A stretch of 64,000 bases of DNA from assembly GCF_016654005.1 (NCBI RefSeq), contig NZ_JAEPWN010000003.1, positions 186,001 to 250,000 on the forward strand, given 5' to 3'. Below, piece by piece: positions 33,746 through 41,617 of this stretch. The notes below the pieces were generated by a model. That model searched no databases and was not told the DNA's origin. It was given only the letters and a program-made list of their open reading frames with translations. Position numbers and translations under genes: made by a program. Each line of letters begins with the position of its first letter. The first letter of the stretch is position 1. The DNA is from Brevundimonas nasdae (GTDB lineage: Bacteria > Pseudomonadota > Alphaproteobacteria > Caulobacterales > Caulobacteraceae).

Positions 33746-33929
33746 AGGGTGTTCTTGAATGGCGCTACGGAACATTCCTTTACAATAACAATAGGTTAAA
33801 TGGCCATTCCCATTGCAATCTCCGCCACATGTGCTATTTCTGTGTGAACAACGTTGTTCCTCGGCCGTGACGACAGTCGGGGAAGGCGTCGCTCAATCCC
33901 GAGCCTTGATATCTATCTCCAGTCGTCGA
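33746..33929. promoter_or_regulatory. Promoter region of the excisionase-like gene with GAACAACGTTGTTC
   Basis: This 184-base gap is A+T-rich at its left (33775-33800) and contains the perfect 14-bp palindrome GAACAACGTTGTTC at 33846-33859 and a shorter one, AATGGCCATT, near 33799. Either could be an operator for excision control. A longer version of the downstream gene, starting at 33813, would cover the palindrome, so its placement as regulatory depends on the later start. Confidence 0.4.
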
Positions 33930-34397
33930 ATGCCCAATCGTCTCCCCTCGCCATTTTCCCCTGACGCAGCGTCAAAAGACTGGTCCCAGCTTAAGGCTGC
34001 CGCCTTCTACCTGCTGCCTCCTGAACAGATGGATCAGGAGGCTCGGCCATCTCCAATCCCCACCGCTTGGCCGCTTCTTCTTTCGAAGGAGCAGTTGTGC
34101 GCATACCTGGCGCTATCTTGGTCAACCATCTCCAAGATTTGCACCGTGGCCCCCATCGATGTTGGCGTCAGTGTGGTCCGGTATAGTCGTGTTCAAATCG
34201 ACGAATGGGTTGCAGGTCTGCCCTCTAAGCCCACCAAGCGCGCGGCAGCAGGAAGGGCGAGTCTTCCGGACCCAGAATTCGAAAGCAGCGAGAGGCGGGC
34301 CTCTGCATTGGAAAGGGTCCGGGCACGCACGACTCTTCGTCGCCATGATCAAGGTCGTTGTCGCTCAAGTGGTGAGGGACGCAATGGACCAGGTTAG
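33930..34397 (+). CDS. AlpA/excisionase-like DNA-binding protein
   Basis: This protein of about 155 residues (ATG 33930; an earlier ATG at 33813 is possible) lies directly ahead of the integrase. The centre reads L-L-L-S-K-E-Q-L-C-A-Y-L-A-L-S-W-S-T-I-S-K, then V-V-R-Y-S-R-V-Q-I-D-E-W. That is the winged-helix pattern of AlpA/MerR-like excisionases, in which the first helix pair binds DNA and the R-[YF]-x-x-x-x-[IL]-D-x-W segment closes the wing. It overlaps the integrase start by 14 bases. A directionality role in excision is inferred from position and fold. Confidence 0.65.
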   Translation: MPNRLPSPFSPDAASKDWSQLKAAAFYLLPPEQMDQEARPSPIPTAWPLLLSKEQLCAYLALSWSTISKICTVAPIDVGVSVVRYSRVQIDEWVAGLPSKPTKRAAAGRASLPDPEFESSERRASALERVRARTTLRRHDQGRCRSSGEGRNGPG

Positions 34398-35499
34398 GTA
34401 CGTCCAGCGCATCCGACGCCGGACTGGGGTTGTTGATCTCTATTTTCGTAAAGGGGGGCACCGCGAAGGGCCTCTGCGGTCGCTGGATGGGTCTTTGGAG
34501 TTGAAGGCCGAGGTTGACGCCATTCTTGCTCGGATCGCCCGAGCGCACGCCGCCCAGACGCCGAAAGCGGGAACCGTCGGCGGCGCCATCCAACGCTACA
34601 GGAAGTCGGCCGATTTTATCCGCCTGGCCCGATCAACACAGAAGGAATACGAGCGTCTGCTTCGTGAAATCGAAGCCGATGTCGGCGAAGTCCGTCTCGA
34701 AGAGGTCGATAAGGGTTGGATTACAGAGTTGCGCGATCTCTGGGCGCCGCGCGGCTACAAGGCCGCAAATGACCGACTGCAAGTTCTAAAGAACGCCTTG
34801 GCGCCGGCGGTGAATGACGAACGGATAAAAGCGGATCCGTTTTTAAAGCTGAAGAAGTTGGCGCCGCCGCACAGCGCCGATGAGGTGAACCTTGCCTGGA
34901 CAGACGAGGAAGTTGACGCGTTCATCGCGTTGGCCCTCCAGCGCAAGATGCCGGGCTTGGCCCGTGCTGTGGCTCTTGGGCGCTGGGCCGGCTTTCGTCG
35001 GGGAACGATCTGCAATATTCCCCTGAACGCTAGGGTTCTCGCCCAGAATGATGACGGCTTGCCTCAACGTCGGCTCTACTGGACGACGGAGAAGCGCAAG
35101 GTCTTGTGCGACAAGCGGGAAGACGGCCGTCTCTCGGCGCTTTTGGAAAGCACGCCTGCAAAGGCCCTCACCATCGCCTACGACCAAAAAGGTCAACCCT
35201 GGAAGCAACGGGCTTTGAATCAGGCAGTCGCCCGCCTGATCGGCGCGCTTGCCCAATCCGGCCACGCTCGTCCCAATCTCTCACCGCATGGCCTACGTCA
35301 CGCCCGTGGGCTTGAACTGGCGTACGCAGGTGCGTCGGATGCCGAGATCATGGCGCAACTTGAACATTCCTCTGAACGCGCGGCGAAGATTTACCGTCGG
35401 CAGGCCGAGCGTCGCCGCATGGCCGACAGTGGGCAGGATCGAGTCGATAATGTCGTCGCGATCAAGGTTCAGAGAAAGCGGTCTTCGAACAGGGCGTGA
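34384..35499 (+). CDS. Tyrosine recombinase / integrase
   Basis: This 371-residue integrase has ATG 34384 preferred; 34345 is in frame and possible, and the longer open frame is a shadow of the upstream gene. A core-binding helical domain (about residues 60-150) precedes the catalytic domain. The catalytic domain has Arg in A-G-F-R-R-G-T, the box H-G-L-R-H near residue 300, L-E-H-S-S, and the nucleophile in A-K-I-Y-R-R near residue 335. All catalytic positions are present, so it may be active. It points into the tRNA-Arg gene, its presumed attachment site. Confidence 0.93.
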   Translation: MDQVRYVQRIRRRTGVVDLYFRKGGHREGPLRSLDGSLELKAEVDAILARIARAHAAQTPKAGTVGGAIQRYRKSADFIRLARSTQKEYERLLREIEADVGEVRLEEVDKGWITELRDLWAPRGYKAANDRLQVLKNALAPAVNDERIKADPFLKLKKLAPPHSADEVNLAWTDEEVDAFIALALQRKMPGLARAVALGRWAGFRRGTICNIPLNARVLAQNDDGLPQRRLYWTTEKRKVLCDKREDGRLSALLESTPAKALTIAYDQKGQPWKQRALNQAVARLIGALAQSGHARPNLSPHGLRHARGLELAYAGASDAEIMAQLEHSSERAAKIYRRQAERRRMADSGQDRVDNVVAIKVQRKRSSNRA

Positions 35500-35561
35500 A
35501 CGCAGGCTGTAACGAAGGCTGTAAAATGACTGTAACAGCGCGGCTTTTTACCACTGGGCCA

Positions 35562-35635
35562 GACGCTAAGTCATTGAAAAAAATGGCGCACCCGAAGAGA
35601 TTCGAACTCCTGACCCCCAGATTCGTAGTCTGGTG
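35562..35635. repeat. Direct repeat at tRNA-Arg (candidate attR)
   Basis: This copy of the 74-bp repeat includes the 3' half of the functional tRNA gene and 22 bases past its 3' end. It is 60 bases after the integrase stop. It pairs with the degenerate copy at 18805-18878 in the same orientation, as expected for the two ends of an element that integrated at the tRNA 3' end. Confidence 0.7.
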
Positions 35636-35660
35636 CTCTATCCAGCTGAGCTACGGGTGC
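35584..35660 (-). tRNA. tRNA-Arg (anticodon ACG)
   Basis: The minus strand folds into a complete cloverleaf of 77 bases with encoded CCA. The acceptor pair is GCACCCG/CGGGTGC, the D arm is GCTC...GAGC, and the anticodon stem CCAGA/TCTGG has loop CTACGAA (anticodon ACG). The T arm is AGGAG-TTCGAAT-CTCTT, and the discriminator G is followed by CCA. It decodes CGU and, after A-to-I editing, CGC and CGA. The gene serves as the integration site of the adjacent element but remains intact. Confidence 0.95.
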
Positions 35661-35806
35661 GCATTCGCCTTGCAGCGAAGGGGTGTCTTTAGCGTCTGGT
35701 TTGGGAAGCGCAAGCCGCTGTTTAGATTTTATCTGGTTCGGGCGGGTTGGCGTGTGCGGTCGTAAGGCTTAGGTCGGTTGAAAGCCGTGCAGCCGTAAGG
35801 ATTTTC

Positions 35807-37555
35807 ATGCGTCTCGACCGTCGTTTTGCCGCCGCCTTGCTGGTTCCGGCGATGCTGACCGCCTGGCAGGCGGCGCCTGCCTCCGCCGTGGCCCAGAGCG
35901 CTGTGCAAGCGCGTTCGGCGCAGGTTCAGCCGACCCAAGCCCGTTCTGTTCAGGCGCGGGGGCCGTTGGTGGCGGCGGCCAATCCGTTGGCGGCGGAGGC
36001 GGGCATGGCGGTGCTGCGGCGCGGCGGGTCGGCGGTGGATGCGGCGGTGGCGGTGCAGGCCGTGCTGGGTCTGGTCGAGCCGCAGTCGTCGGGCCTGGGC
36101 GGCGGCGCCTTCCTGATGGCCTATGACGCGGCGACGGGGGAGATCACCTCTTACGACGGGCGCGAGACGGCGCCGTCTTCGGCGACGCCGGAGCTGTTCT
36201 ATGAAAATGGCAAGCCGCTGAGCTTTGTCGACGGCGTCCTGTCGGGCCGTTCGACCGGGGCGCCGGGGGCGGTGGCCATGTTGGCCATGGCGCAGAAGGA
36301 TCATGGCAAGCTGGCGTGGCGCGACCTGTTCGGGGACGCCGAGCGACTGGCCCGCGACGGCTTTGTGGTCAGCGCGCGTCTGGCGGGCATGATCAACAGC
36401 AATGCGCCCCAGGCCAGGACGGCGTCGGCCAGCGCCTATTTCACCAAGCCGGACGGCACGCGCTATCAGACGGGCGATCTGCTGAAGAACCCGGCCTATG
36501 CCCGCACGGTGTCCTTGCTGGCGCAGCAGGGGCCGGGGGTGTTTTACGGTGGTGAGATCGGTCGTGACATCGCCGCCGCCGTGGCGGCGGAGCCGCGTCC
36601 GGGTGGTCTGACCGCAGCAGACATCGCCGCCTATCGCCCGCTTCGGCGTGACGCCCTGTGCCGTCCGTACCGGGCCTATGTGATCTGCGTGCCGCCGCCG
36701 CCGTCCAGCGGCGTGGCCGTGCTGCAGCTTCTGGCCATGGCCGAGAAGACGCCGGACATCGACAAGGGGGCGAGCAGCCCCGAGGCCTGGGTCGCGCTGG
36801 GGCGGCTGCAGCGTCTGATGTATGCGGATCGTGACCGCTACATCGGCGACAACGACTTTGTCGGCGTGCCGTTGGCGGGCCTGCTGGACCCGGACTATGT
36901 CGCCAGCCGCGCGGCTCTGGTTCCCGAGGTGAACGGTCCGGTCCCGGCGGGACATCCGACGGGCGCGCCGCCGGTCGGCGTGGATGCGACGGCTGAGCCG
37001 GGCGGCACCACCCATTTCGTCGTCGTGGACGCCTGGGGCAATGCGGTCAGCATGACCACGACGGTTGAGAGCCTGTTCGGCAATGGGCGGCTGGTCGACG
37101 GCTTCTTCCTGAACAATCAACTGACCGACTTCTCGTTCACGCCCAGCGAAGACGGTCATCCGGCGGCCAATGCGGTGGCAGCGGGCAAGCGGCCGCGTTC
37201 ATCCATGACGCCGACGCTGATCCTGGATCGTCAGGGGAACCTGGTCGGCGCCATCGGATCGCCGGGCGGCTCCAGCATCCTGGCCTATGTGGCTAAGGCC
37301 CTGGTCGGGGCCATCGACTGGAACCTGCCGATGCAGGAGGCCATCGCCCTGCCGAACCTGGTGGTGCGCGGCGCCATGGTCGGGGCGGACACCGAACAGA
37401 TGTCGCCCGAGATCCAGGCCGCGCTGGCCGAGGCGGGCATGCCGCTGCGGCCCAATGCGACGGAGACGTCCGGTCTGCACGGCATGATCTGGCGCAACGG
37501 CGCCTGGGACGCGGGCGCCGATCCGCGTCGCGAAGGCGTGGTGCTGACGAAGTAA
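35807..37555 (+). CDS. ggt: Gamma-glutamyltransferase
   Basis: This 582-residue periplasmic Ntn-hydrolase cleaves and transfers the gamma-glutamyl group of glutathione and related peptides. The start is ATG 35807, with TAAGG six bases upstream. A signal peptide covers residues 1-28 (A-A-L-L-V-P-A-M-L-T...A-S-A). The autocleavage and nucleophile threonine lies in P-G-G-T-T-H-F near residue 402. The small subunit includes S-M-T-T-T-V-E-S-L-F-G and G-S-P-G-G-S-S-I near residue 487. The gene is complete and lies just beyond the tRNA, back on normal chromosome. Confidence 0.95.
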   Translation: MRLDRRFAAALLVPAMLTAWQAAPASAVAQSAVQARSAQVQPTQARSVQARGPLVAAANPLAAEAGMAVLRRGGSAVDAAVAVQAVLGLVEPQSSGLGGGAFLMAYDAATGEITSYDGRETAPSSATPELFYENGKPLSFVDGVLSGRSTGAPGAVAMLAMAQKDHGKLAWRDLFGDAERLARDGFVVSARLAGMINSNAPQARTASASAYFTKPDGTRYQTGDLLKNPAYARTVSLLAQQGPGVFYGGEIGRDIAAAVAAEPRPGGLTAADIAAYRPLRRDALCRPYRAYVICVPPPPSSGVAVLQLLAMAEKTPDIDKGASSPEAWVALGRLQRLMYADRDRYIGDNDFVGVPLAGLLDPDYVASRAALVPEVNGPVPAGHPTGAPPVGVDATAEPGGTTHFVVVDAWGNAVSMTTTVESLFGNGRLVDGFFLNNQLTDFSFTPSEDGHPAANAVAAGKRPRSSMTPTLILDRQGNLVGAIGSPGGSSILAYVAKALVGAIDWNLPMQEAIALPNLVVRGAMVGADTEQMSPEIQAALAEAGMPLRPNATETSGLHGMIWRNGAWDAGADPRREGVVLTK

Positions 37556-37562
37556 GGCGGGT

Positions 37563-38438
37563 TTAGCGGCGGGGTCTGATCGACAGTTGGAAGGCGATCA
37601 GGCCTTCGCTGACGTCGGTGTCCAGGCCGTTCATGCCGCGCAGGCCCTTGCCGGCGTCGATCTCGCGATAGACCACCCCGAACGAGGTCTGGATGTCGCC
37701 GCGCCGATAGGCCACGCCGACCGAGGCGTCGCCCAGGAAGGAGCCGCGGTCGCGGTCCTGCGCCACGCCGGAACGGGCATAGTCGCCGTCACGGGTGCGG
37801 GCGAAATTATAGCCCACCGCTCGGCCCGAGCCGGCGGCGTAGATGAACCAGCGGGCGCGTTCGCCGAACCTTTGCTGACCGCTGGGGGCCAGTCGGTCCA
37901 GGCCCTCGCCGATCTTCAGGGTGGCGCCGGCTTCGGCCGATCCGCCGTCGCTGCCGACGCCGAAACCGGCGTGAGGCGTCAGGCTGACTTCGAGGCCCGA
38001 CGGGGTGTGGCCCCTGGCGCCCCGGAAACCGCGCACATAGCGCAAGTCATAGGCGCTCTGATCCAGTTCGACGTCGTCGCGCGGCGTGACGGGCAGGGGA
38101 GAGCCGTCGGCGCGGCGCAGGCGGCCTGCGGTCTCCAGCGTCAGGCGGTCGGCGGCGACATTGCGGTCGATCCAGACGTCGCGGCGCGTGGTGACGGCCA
38201 GGCCATCGCCCTCGGCGGGACGGAAGGCGGTGGGAAACTCGACCACGGGGCCGAAGCGGGCGTCGGGCAGGACGTCGAACCGGGTCTGGTCGGCCAGGCG
38301 CGCAGGCGCGGCGGCGTCGACATCCGTGACCGGGCCGTCGTCAAAGCTGTTGGGGGCCCAGAGCTGGGTGCGGGCGTCAGCCGCGCCAGCCACCGCCAGC
38401 ACGCCCCCCACGCCGAATATCCAGGCCGCGATGCGCAT
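37563..38438 (-). CDS. Probable outer-membrane beta-barrel protein (weakly LpxR-like)
   Basis: This 291-residue protein has a signal peptide (M-R-I-A-A-W-I-F-G-V-G-G-V-L-A...A-D-A). The remainder alternates polar and nonpolar residues and ends in an aromatic/basic strand, as in outer-membrane barrels. The C-terminal 100 residues (A-V-G-Y-N-F, G-D-A-S-V-G-V-A-Y, T-S-F-G-V-V-Y-R) faintly resemble the lipid A deacylase LpxR family, but key residues could not be confirmed. It is convergent with ggt. Confidence 0.5.
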   Translation of the reverse strand: MRIAAWIFGVGGVLAVAGAADARTQLWAPNSFDDGPVTDVDAAAPARLADQTRFDVLPDARFGPVVEFPTAFRPAEGDGLAVTTRRDVWIDRNVAADRLTLETAGRLRRADGSPLPVTPRDDVELDQSAYDLRYVRGFRGARGHTPSGLEVSLTPHAGFGVGSDGGSAEAGATLKIGEGLDRLAPSGQQRFGERARWFIYAAGSGRAVGYNFARTRDGDYARSGVAQDRDRGSFLGDASVGVAYRRGDIQTSFGVVYREIDAGKGLRGMNGLDTDVSEGLIAFQLSIRPRR

Positions 38439-38561
38439 TCGGTCTCCCTACCGTCCGCTGACCCTGACCCTGCACCAGATAAGCAGGGAGTCCAACGGAG
38501 ATTTTGACACGGTTTCGTCACTTTTGAACGACGCCGCACGGCAAGGGTTCCCCCAAAGAGA

Positions 38562-38588
38562 AAGGGCCCCGCTTTCGCGAGGCCCCTG
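38562..38588 (-). terminator. Terminator downstream of nrdA
   Basis: On the minus strand an imperfect GC-rich stem (GGGGCC...GGCCCC with inner CGCGAAAGCG) is followed by TTTCTCTTT. It lies about 20 bases beyond the nrdA stop at 38610 and probably ends that transcript. Confidence 0.6.
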
Positions 38589-38609
38589 AACTGGGTCTGA
38601 ATGTCGGCC

Positions 38610-40499
38610 TTACTGGCAGGCCAGGCACTCGTCGTAGTCGGTCTTGGGCATGGAGAAGAGGTCCGGCTGGTTCGGATCCAGCACCTCCTCGGCCTTGTCC
38701 TCGGCGCCCGCGAAGGCGGCGCGCTGGACCGACTTGGAGCGCAGATAATACAGCGACTTCACCCCGCGTTCCCACGCCGACCAGTGCAGCATGTGCAGGT
38801 CCCACTTGTTGACGTCGCCGGGGATGAACAGGTTCAGCGACTGGGCCTGGCAGATTTCCGGCGCGCGGTCGGCGGCCAGTTCGACCACCCAGCGCTGGTC
38901 CAGTTCGAAGGCGGTCTTGAACACGCCCTTCTCGTCCTCGTTCAGGGCGTCGATGTGCTGGACCGAGCCTTCGTGCTCCAGGATCGAGTTCCACACGGCC
39001 TCGGTGTTGATGCCCTTTTCGTCGAGCAGGCGCTCCAGATAGGGGTTCTTGACCGCGAACGAGCCCGACAGGGTCTTGTGGGTATAGATGTTGGCCGGGA
39101 TCGGCTCGATGCCTGCCGAGGTGCCGCCACAGATGATCGAGATCGAGGCGGTCGGGGCGATGGCCAGCTTGTGGCTGAACCGCTCCATGACGCCGCGGTC
39201 CTGGGCGTCCAGGCAGGGGCCCTTCTCTTCGGCCAGGGTGCGGCTGGCCTTGTCGGCCTCGCGGCGCAGATGCTTGAACAGGCGCATGTTCCACGACTTG
39301 GCCATGGCGCTTTCGAAGGCCACGCCCTGACCCTGCAGGAAGGAGTGGAAGCCCATTAGGCCCAGGCCCACCGAACGCTCGCGCTTGGCTGAATAGACGG
39401 CGGCGGCCATGGCGGGCGGGGCGCGGTTGATGAAGTCCTGCAGCACATTGTCCAGGAACCGCATCAGGTCCTCGATGAAGCGGGGCTCCTCGCGCCACTC
39501 CAGGAAGGTCTCGGCGTTGACGGACGACAGGCAGCAGACGGCGGTGCGGTCCACGCCCAGGTGGTCCTTGCCGGTGTGCAACATGATTTCGGCGCACAGG
39601 TTCGACTGTTTGACCTTCAGGCCCAGGTCGCGCTGGTGCGGCGCCATCTGGCGGTTCACCGTGTCCGAGAAGATCAGATAGGGCTCGCCGGTCTGCATGC
39701 GGATGTCGAGCAGCTTGGTCCACAGCGAGCGGGCGTCGACGGTCTTCAGGACTTCGCCGTCCTTGGGCGACTTCAGGTCGAAGGTGGCGCCGATCTTCAC
39801 CGCCTCCATGAACTCGTCGGTGATGTTGATGCCGTGATGCAGGTTCAGGGACTTGCGGTTGAAGTCGCCCGAGGGTTTGCGGATCTCAAGGAACTCCTCG
39901 ATCTCCGGGTGATGGATGTCCAGATAGACGGCGGCCGAGCCGCGGCGCAGCGACCCTTGCGAAATCGCCAGGGTCAGTGAGTCCATCACGCGGATGAAGG
40001 GGATGATGCCCGAGGTCTTGCCCGCGCCCTTGACCTTCTCGCCGATGGAGCGGACGCCGCCCCAGTAGGTGCCGATGCCGCCGCCGTTCGAGGCCAGGGC
40101 CACGTTCTCGTTCCAGACGTTCTGGATGCCGTCCAGGCTGTCGCCCACCGCGTTCAGGAAGCAGGAGATGGGCAGGCCGCGGTCGGCGCCGCCGTTCGAC
40201 AGGACGGGGGTCGCGGGCATGAACCACAGGCGGCTCATATAGTCATAAAGGCGCTGGGCGTGTTCGGCGTCGTCCGAGAAGGCGGTCGAGACCCGCGCAA
40301 ACATGTCCTGATAGCTTTCGCCCGCCAGCAGGTAGCGGTCTTCCAGGGTCTTCTTGCCGAAATCGGTCAGCAGGGCGTCGCGCGAACGGTCCACCTGGAC
40401 CGATTTCACGACGGTCAGATGCGGCTTCTCCGGCGCCTGCGTCCCCGCAACACCTTGGAATTCGGTCGTCTTTAAAGCCTCGCCGCCAGCCATGGTCAT
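38610..40499 (-). CDS. nrdA: Ribonucleotide reductase class I alpha subunit
   Basis: This 629-residue catalytic subunit converts ribonucleoside diphosphates to deoxy forms. The start at ATG 40499 is supported by AGGA five bases before it; ATG 40493 is possible. Active-site cysteines are in P-I-S-C-F near residue 112, the thiyl site in S-N-L-C-A-E near residue 305, and the terminal E-C-L-A-C-Q pair that exchanges electrons. Y-L-R-S-K-S-V near residue 595 carries the radical-transfer tyrosine. Only about 45 residues precede the barrel, so the N-terminal ATP-cone is missing. nrdB is 3.6 kb away on the other strand. Confidence 0.95.
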   Translation of the reverse strand: MTMAGGEALKTTEFQGVAGTQAPEKPHLTVVKSVQVDRSRDALLTDFGKKTLEDRYLLAGESYQDMFARVSTAFSDDAEHAQRLYDYMSRLWFMPATPVLSNGGADRGLPISCFLNAVGDSLDGIQNVWNENVALASNGGGIGTYWGGVRSIGEKVKGAGKTSGIIPFIRVMDSLTLAISQGSLRRGSAAVYLDIHHPEIEEFLEIRKPSGDFNRKSLNLHHGINITDEFMEAVKIGATFDLKSPKDGEVLKTVDARSLWTKLLDIRMQTGEPYLIFSDTVNRQMAPHQRDLGLKVKQSNLCAEIMLHTGKDHLGVDRTAVCCLSSVNAETFLEWREEPRFIEDLMRFLDNVLQDFINRAPPAMAAAVYSAKRERSVGLGLMGFHSFLQGQGVAFESAMAKSWNMRLFKHLRREADKASRTLAEEKGPCLDAQDRGVMERFSHKLAIAPTASISIICGGTSAGIEPIPANIYTHKTLSGSFAVKNPYLERLLDEKGINTEAVWNSILEHEGSVQHIDALNEDEKGVFKTAFELDQRWVVELAADRAPEICQAQSLNLFIPGDVNKWDLHMLHWSAWERGVKSLYYLRSKSVQRAAFAGAEDKAEEVLDPNQPDLFSMPKTDYDECLACQ

Positions 40500-40542
40500 C
40501 TGCATCCTGAACAAAAAGAGCCTAGAGCCACTTGCGCCAGAA

Positions 40543-40590
40543 CCACATCATCTTGTGGCCGTCGCGCTCCCTGAGCCCACATATAGGGCG
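40543..40590 (-). promoter_or_regulatory. Pair of candidate NrdR boxes upstream of nrdA
   Basis: CCACATCATCTTGTGG (40543-40558) is palindromic at its ends. GCCCACATATAGGGCG (40575-40590) contains ACATATAG. Their centres are 32 bp apart, the spacing known for paired NrdR repressor boxes. The second core is shared with the site upstream of nrdB. Confidence 0.55.
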
Positions 40591-40773
40591 CACATGCCTA
40601 ATAAGCCGTCAACGACTTGACGCAGCCTTTGGGCGCGAATCACTTGGACAAATGATCGCCGACTGGGGACAAAGCCCGGCAGCAAGCCAGCGAACCTCTT
40701 GTGACGCTTCCAAGTCACGCGATCACGAACGCGTGATCGGAACGCGCGGCAAACGGAGCCGTTTGGAAACTCG

Positions 40774-41544
40774 ATGAACACGCCCGCCCAACGTCCCTTT
40801 TTGACACGCGCACTGACATTGGCGCGCACCGAGATGGCGGCCTTGAGCGCTTTTCTGGTGGCGGCTGTCGGCGTCTTCGCCTTCATCCAGATCGCCGACG
40901 AGGTGCGCGAGCCTGGCGGCCAGGCGTTCGATCAGCATGTCCTGTCGCTGATGCGGCCCTATGCCGATGATCCCGGCCGTCCCTGGGGGCCGTGGTGGCT
41001 GAAGGAGGCGGCGGCCGACATCACCTCTCTGGGCGGCATATCGGTGCTGGGCCTGTTCGCCCTGATCGTCATTGTCTTCCTGCTGATCCAGAAGAAATGG
41101 CTGTCGTCCCTGCTGCTGCCGCTGGGTCTGGTGGGCGGCGTGGGCCTGAGCGAAGGCCTCAAGAAGGTGTTCGAGCGTGAACGCCCGCCCGCCGTCATGC
41201 AGGCGGTGGAGACGATCAACGCCAGCTTCCCCTCCGGCCACGCCCTGCTGTCCACCGTCTTCTATCTGACGGTCGCCGTCATGCTGACGCGCGCCTTCCC
41301 GCGTCATCGGTTCAAGATCTTTGTGATGGGGGTGGGCATTCTGATGGCCCTGCTGGTCGGGGCGACCCGCATCTATCTGGGCGCCCACTGGGCATCGGAC
41401 GTGTTCGCCGGCTGGGCCGTCGGCGCCGCCTGGGCCATGGTCCTGTGGCTGATCGCCTATGCGGTCGAGCGGGTGCAGAGGGGCCACGGCGCGGCGCTGC
41501 AGGACGAGCGGACCGTGACCGTCAGGGCTCCGACCAATGTCTAG
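40774..41544 (+). CDS. PAP2-family membrane phosphatase
   Basis: This 256-residue inner-membrane phosphatase has about six helices and the three catalytic motifs of the PAP2 superfamily: K-K-V-F-E-R-E-R-P near residue 130, P-S-G-H near residue 150 and T-R-I-Y-L-G-A-H-W-A-S-D near residue 197. The nucleophile and acid histidines face the periplasm. It probably dephosphorylates phosphatidic acid, phosphatidylglycerophosphate or undecaprenyl pyrophosphate; the sequence does not decide. It is divergent from nrdA. Confidence 0.92.
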   Translation: MNTPAQRPFLTRALTLARTEMAALSAFLVAAVGVFAFIQIADEVREPGGQAFDQHVLSLMRPYADDPGRPWGPWWLKEAAADITSLGGISVLGLFALIVIVFLLIQKKWLSSLLLPLGLVGGVGLSEGLKKVFERERPPAVMQAVETINASFPSGHALLSTVFYLTVAVMLTRAFPRHRFKIFVMGVGILMALLVGATRIYLGAHWASDVFAGWAVGAAWAMVLWLIAYAVERVQRGHGAALQDERTVTVRAPTNV

Positions 41545-41617
41545 GCCCCGTCATGGCCTCTGACGCGGGATAGTCGGCCATCAGACGCCGCAAAGGCGCA
41601 GACGGGAGAGACACGCC

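Larger units (their letters stand above)
18805..35635. mobile_element. Putative tRNA-Arg genomic island with a polysaccharide locus
   Basis: The limits are two direct repeats of the tRNA-Arg 3' half. An intact tyrosine integrase and an excisionase-like gene lie at the right end next to the complete tRNA, in the normal layout for an integrative element. The cargo is ugd, a truncated epimerase, the gmd-fcl-wzx-wzy glycosyltransferase locus, mobile debris, two XRE regulators, an HNH-type protein and a repeat array. The polysaccharide genes are visibly richer in A+T than the flanks. The content looks composite, so more than one insertion is likely. The boundary call rests on the repeats alone. 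Confidence 0.55.

Noticed and set aside
33846..33859. GAACAACGTTGTTC considered as a LexA SOS box
   Set aside because: Alphaproteobacterial LexA sites are direct GTTC-N7-GTTC, and the spacing also differs from the GAAC-N4-GTTC type.
38518..39723. 401-codon minus-strand frame overlapping nrdA
   Set aside because: It is an out-of-frame shadow of nrdA, with Arg/Pro/Gly-rich composition typical of shifted high-GC coding sequence.
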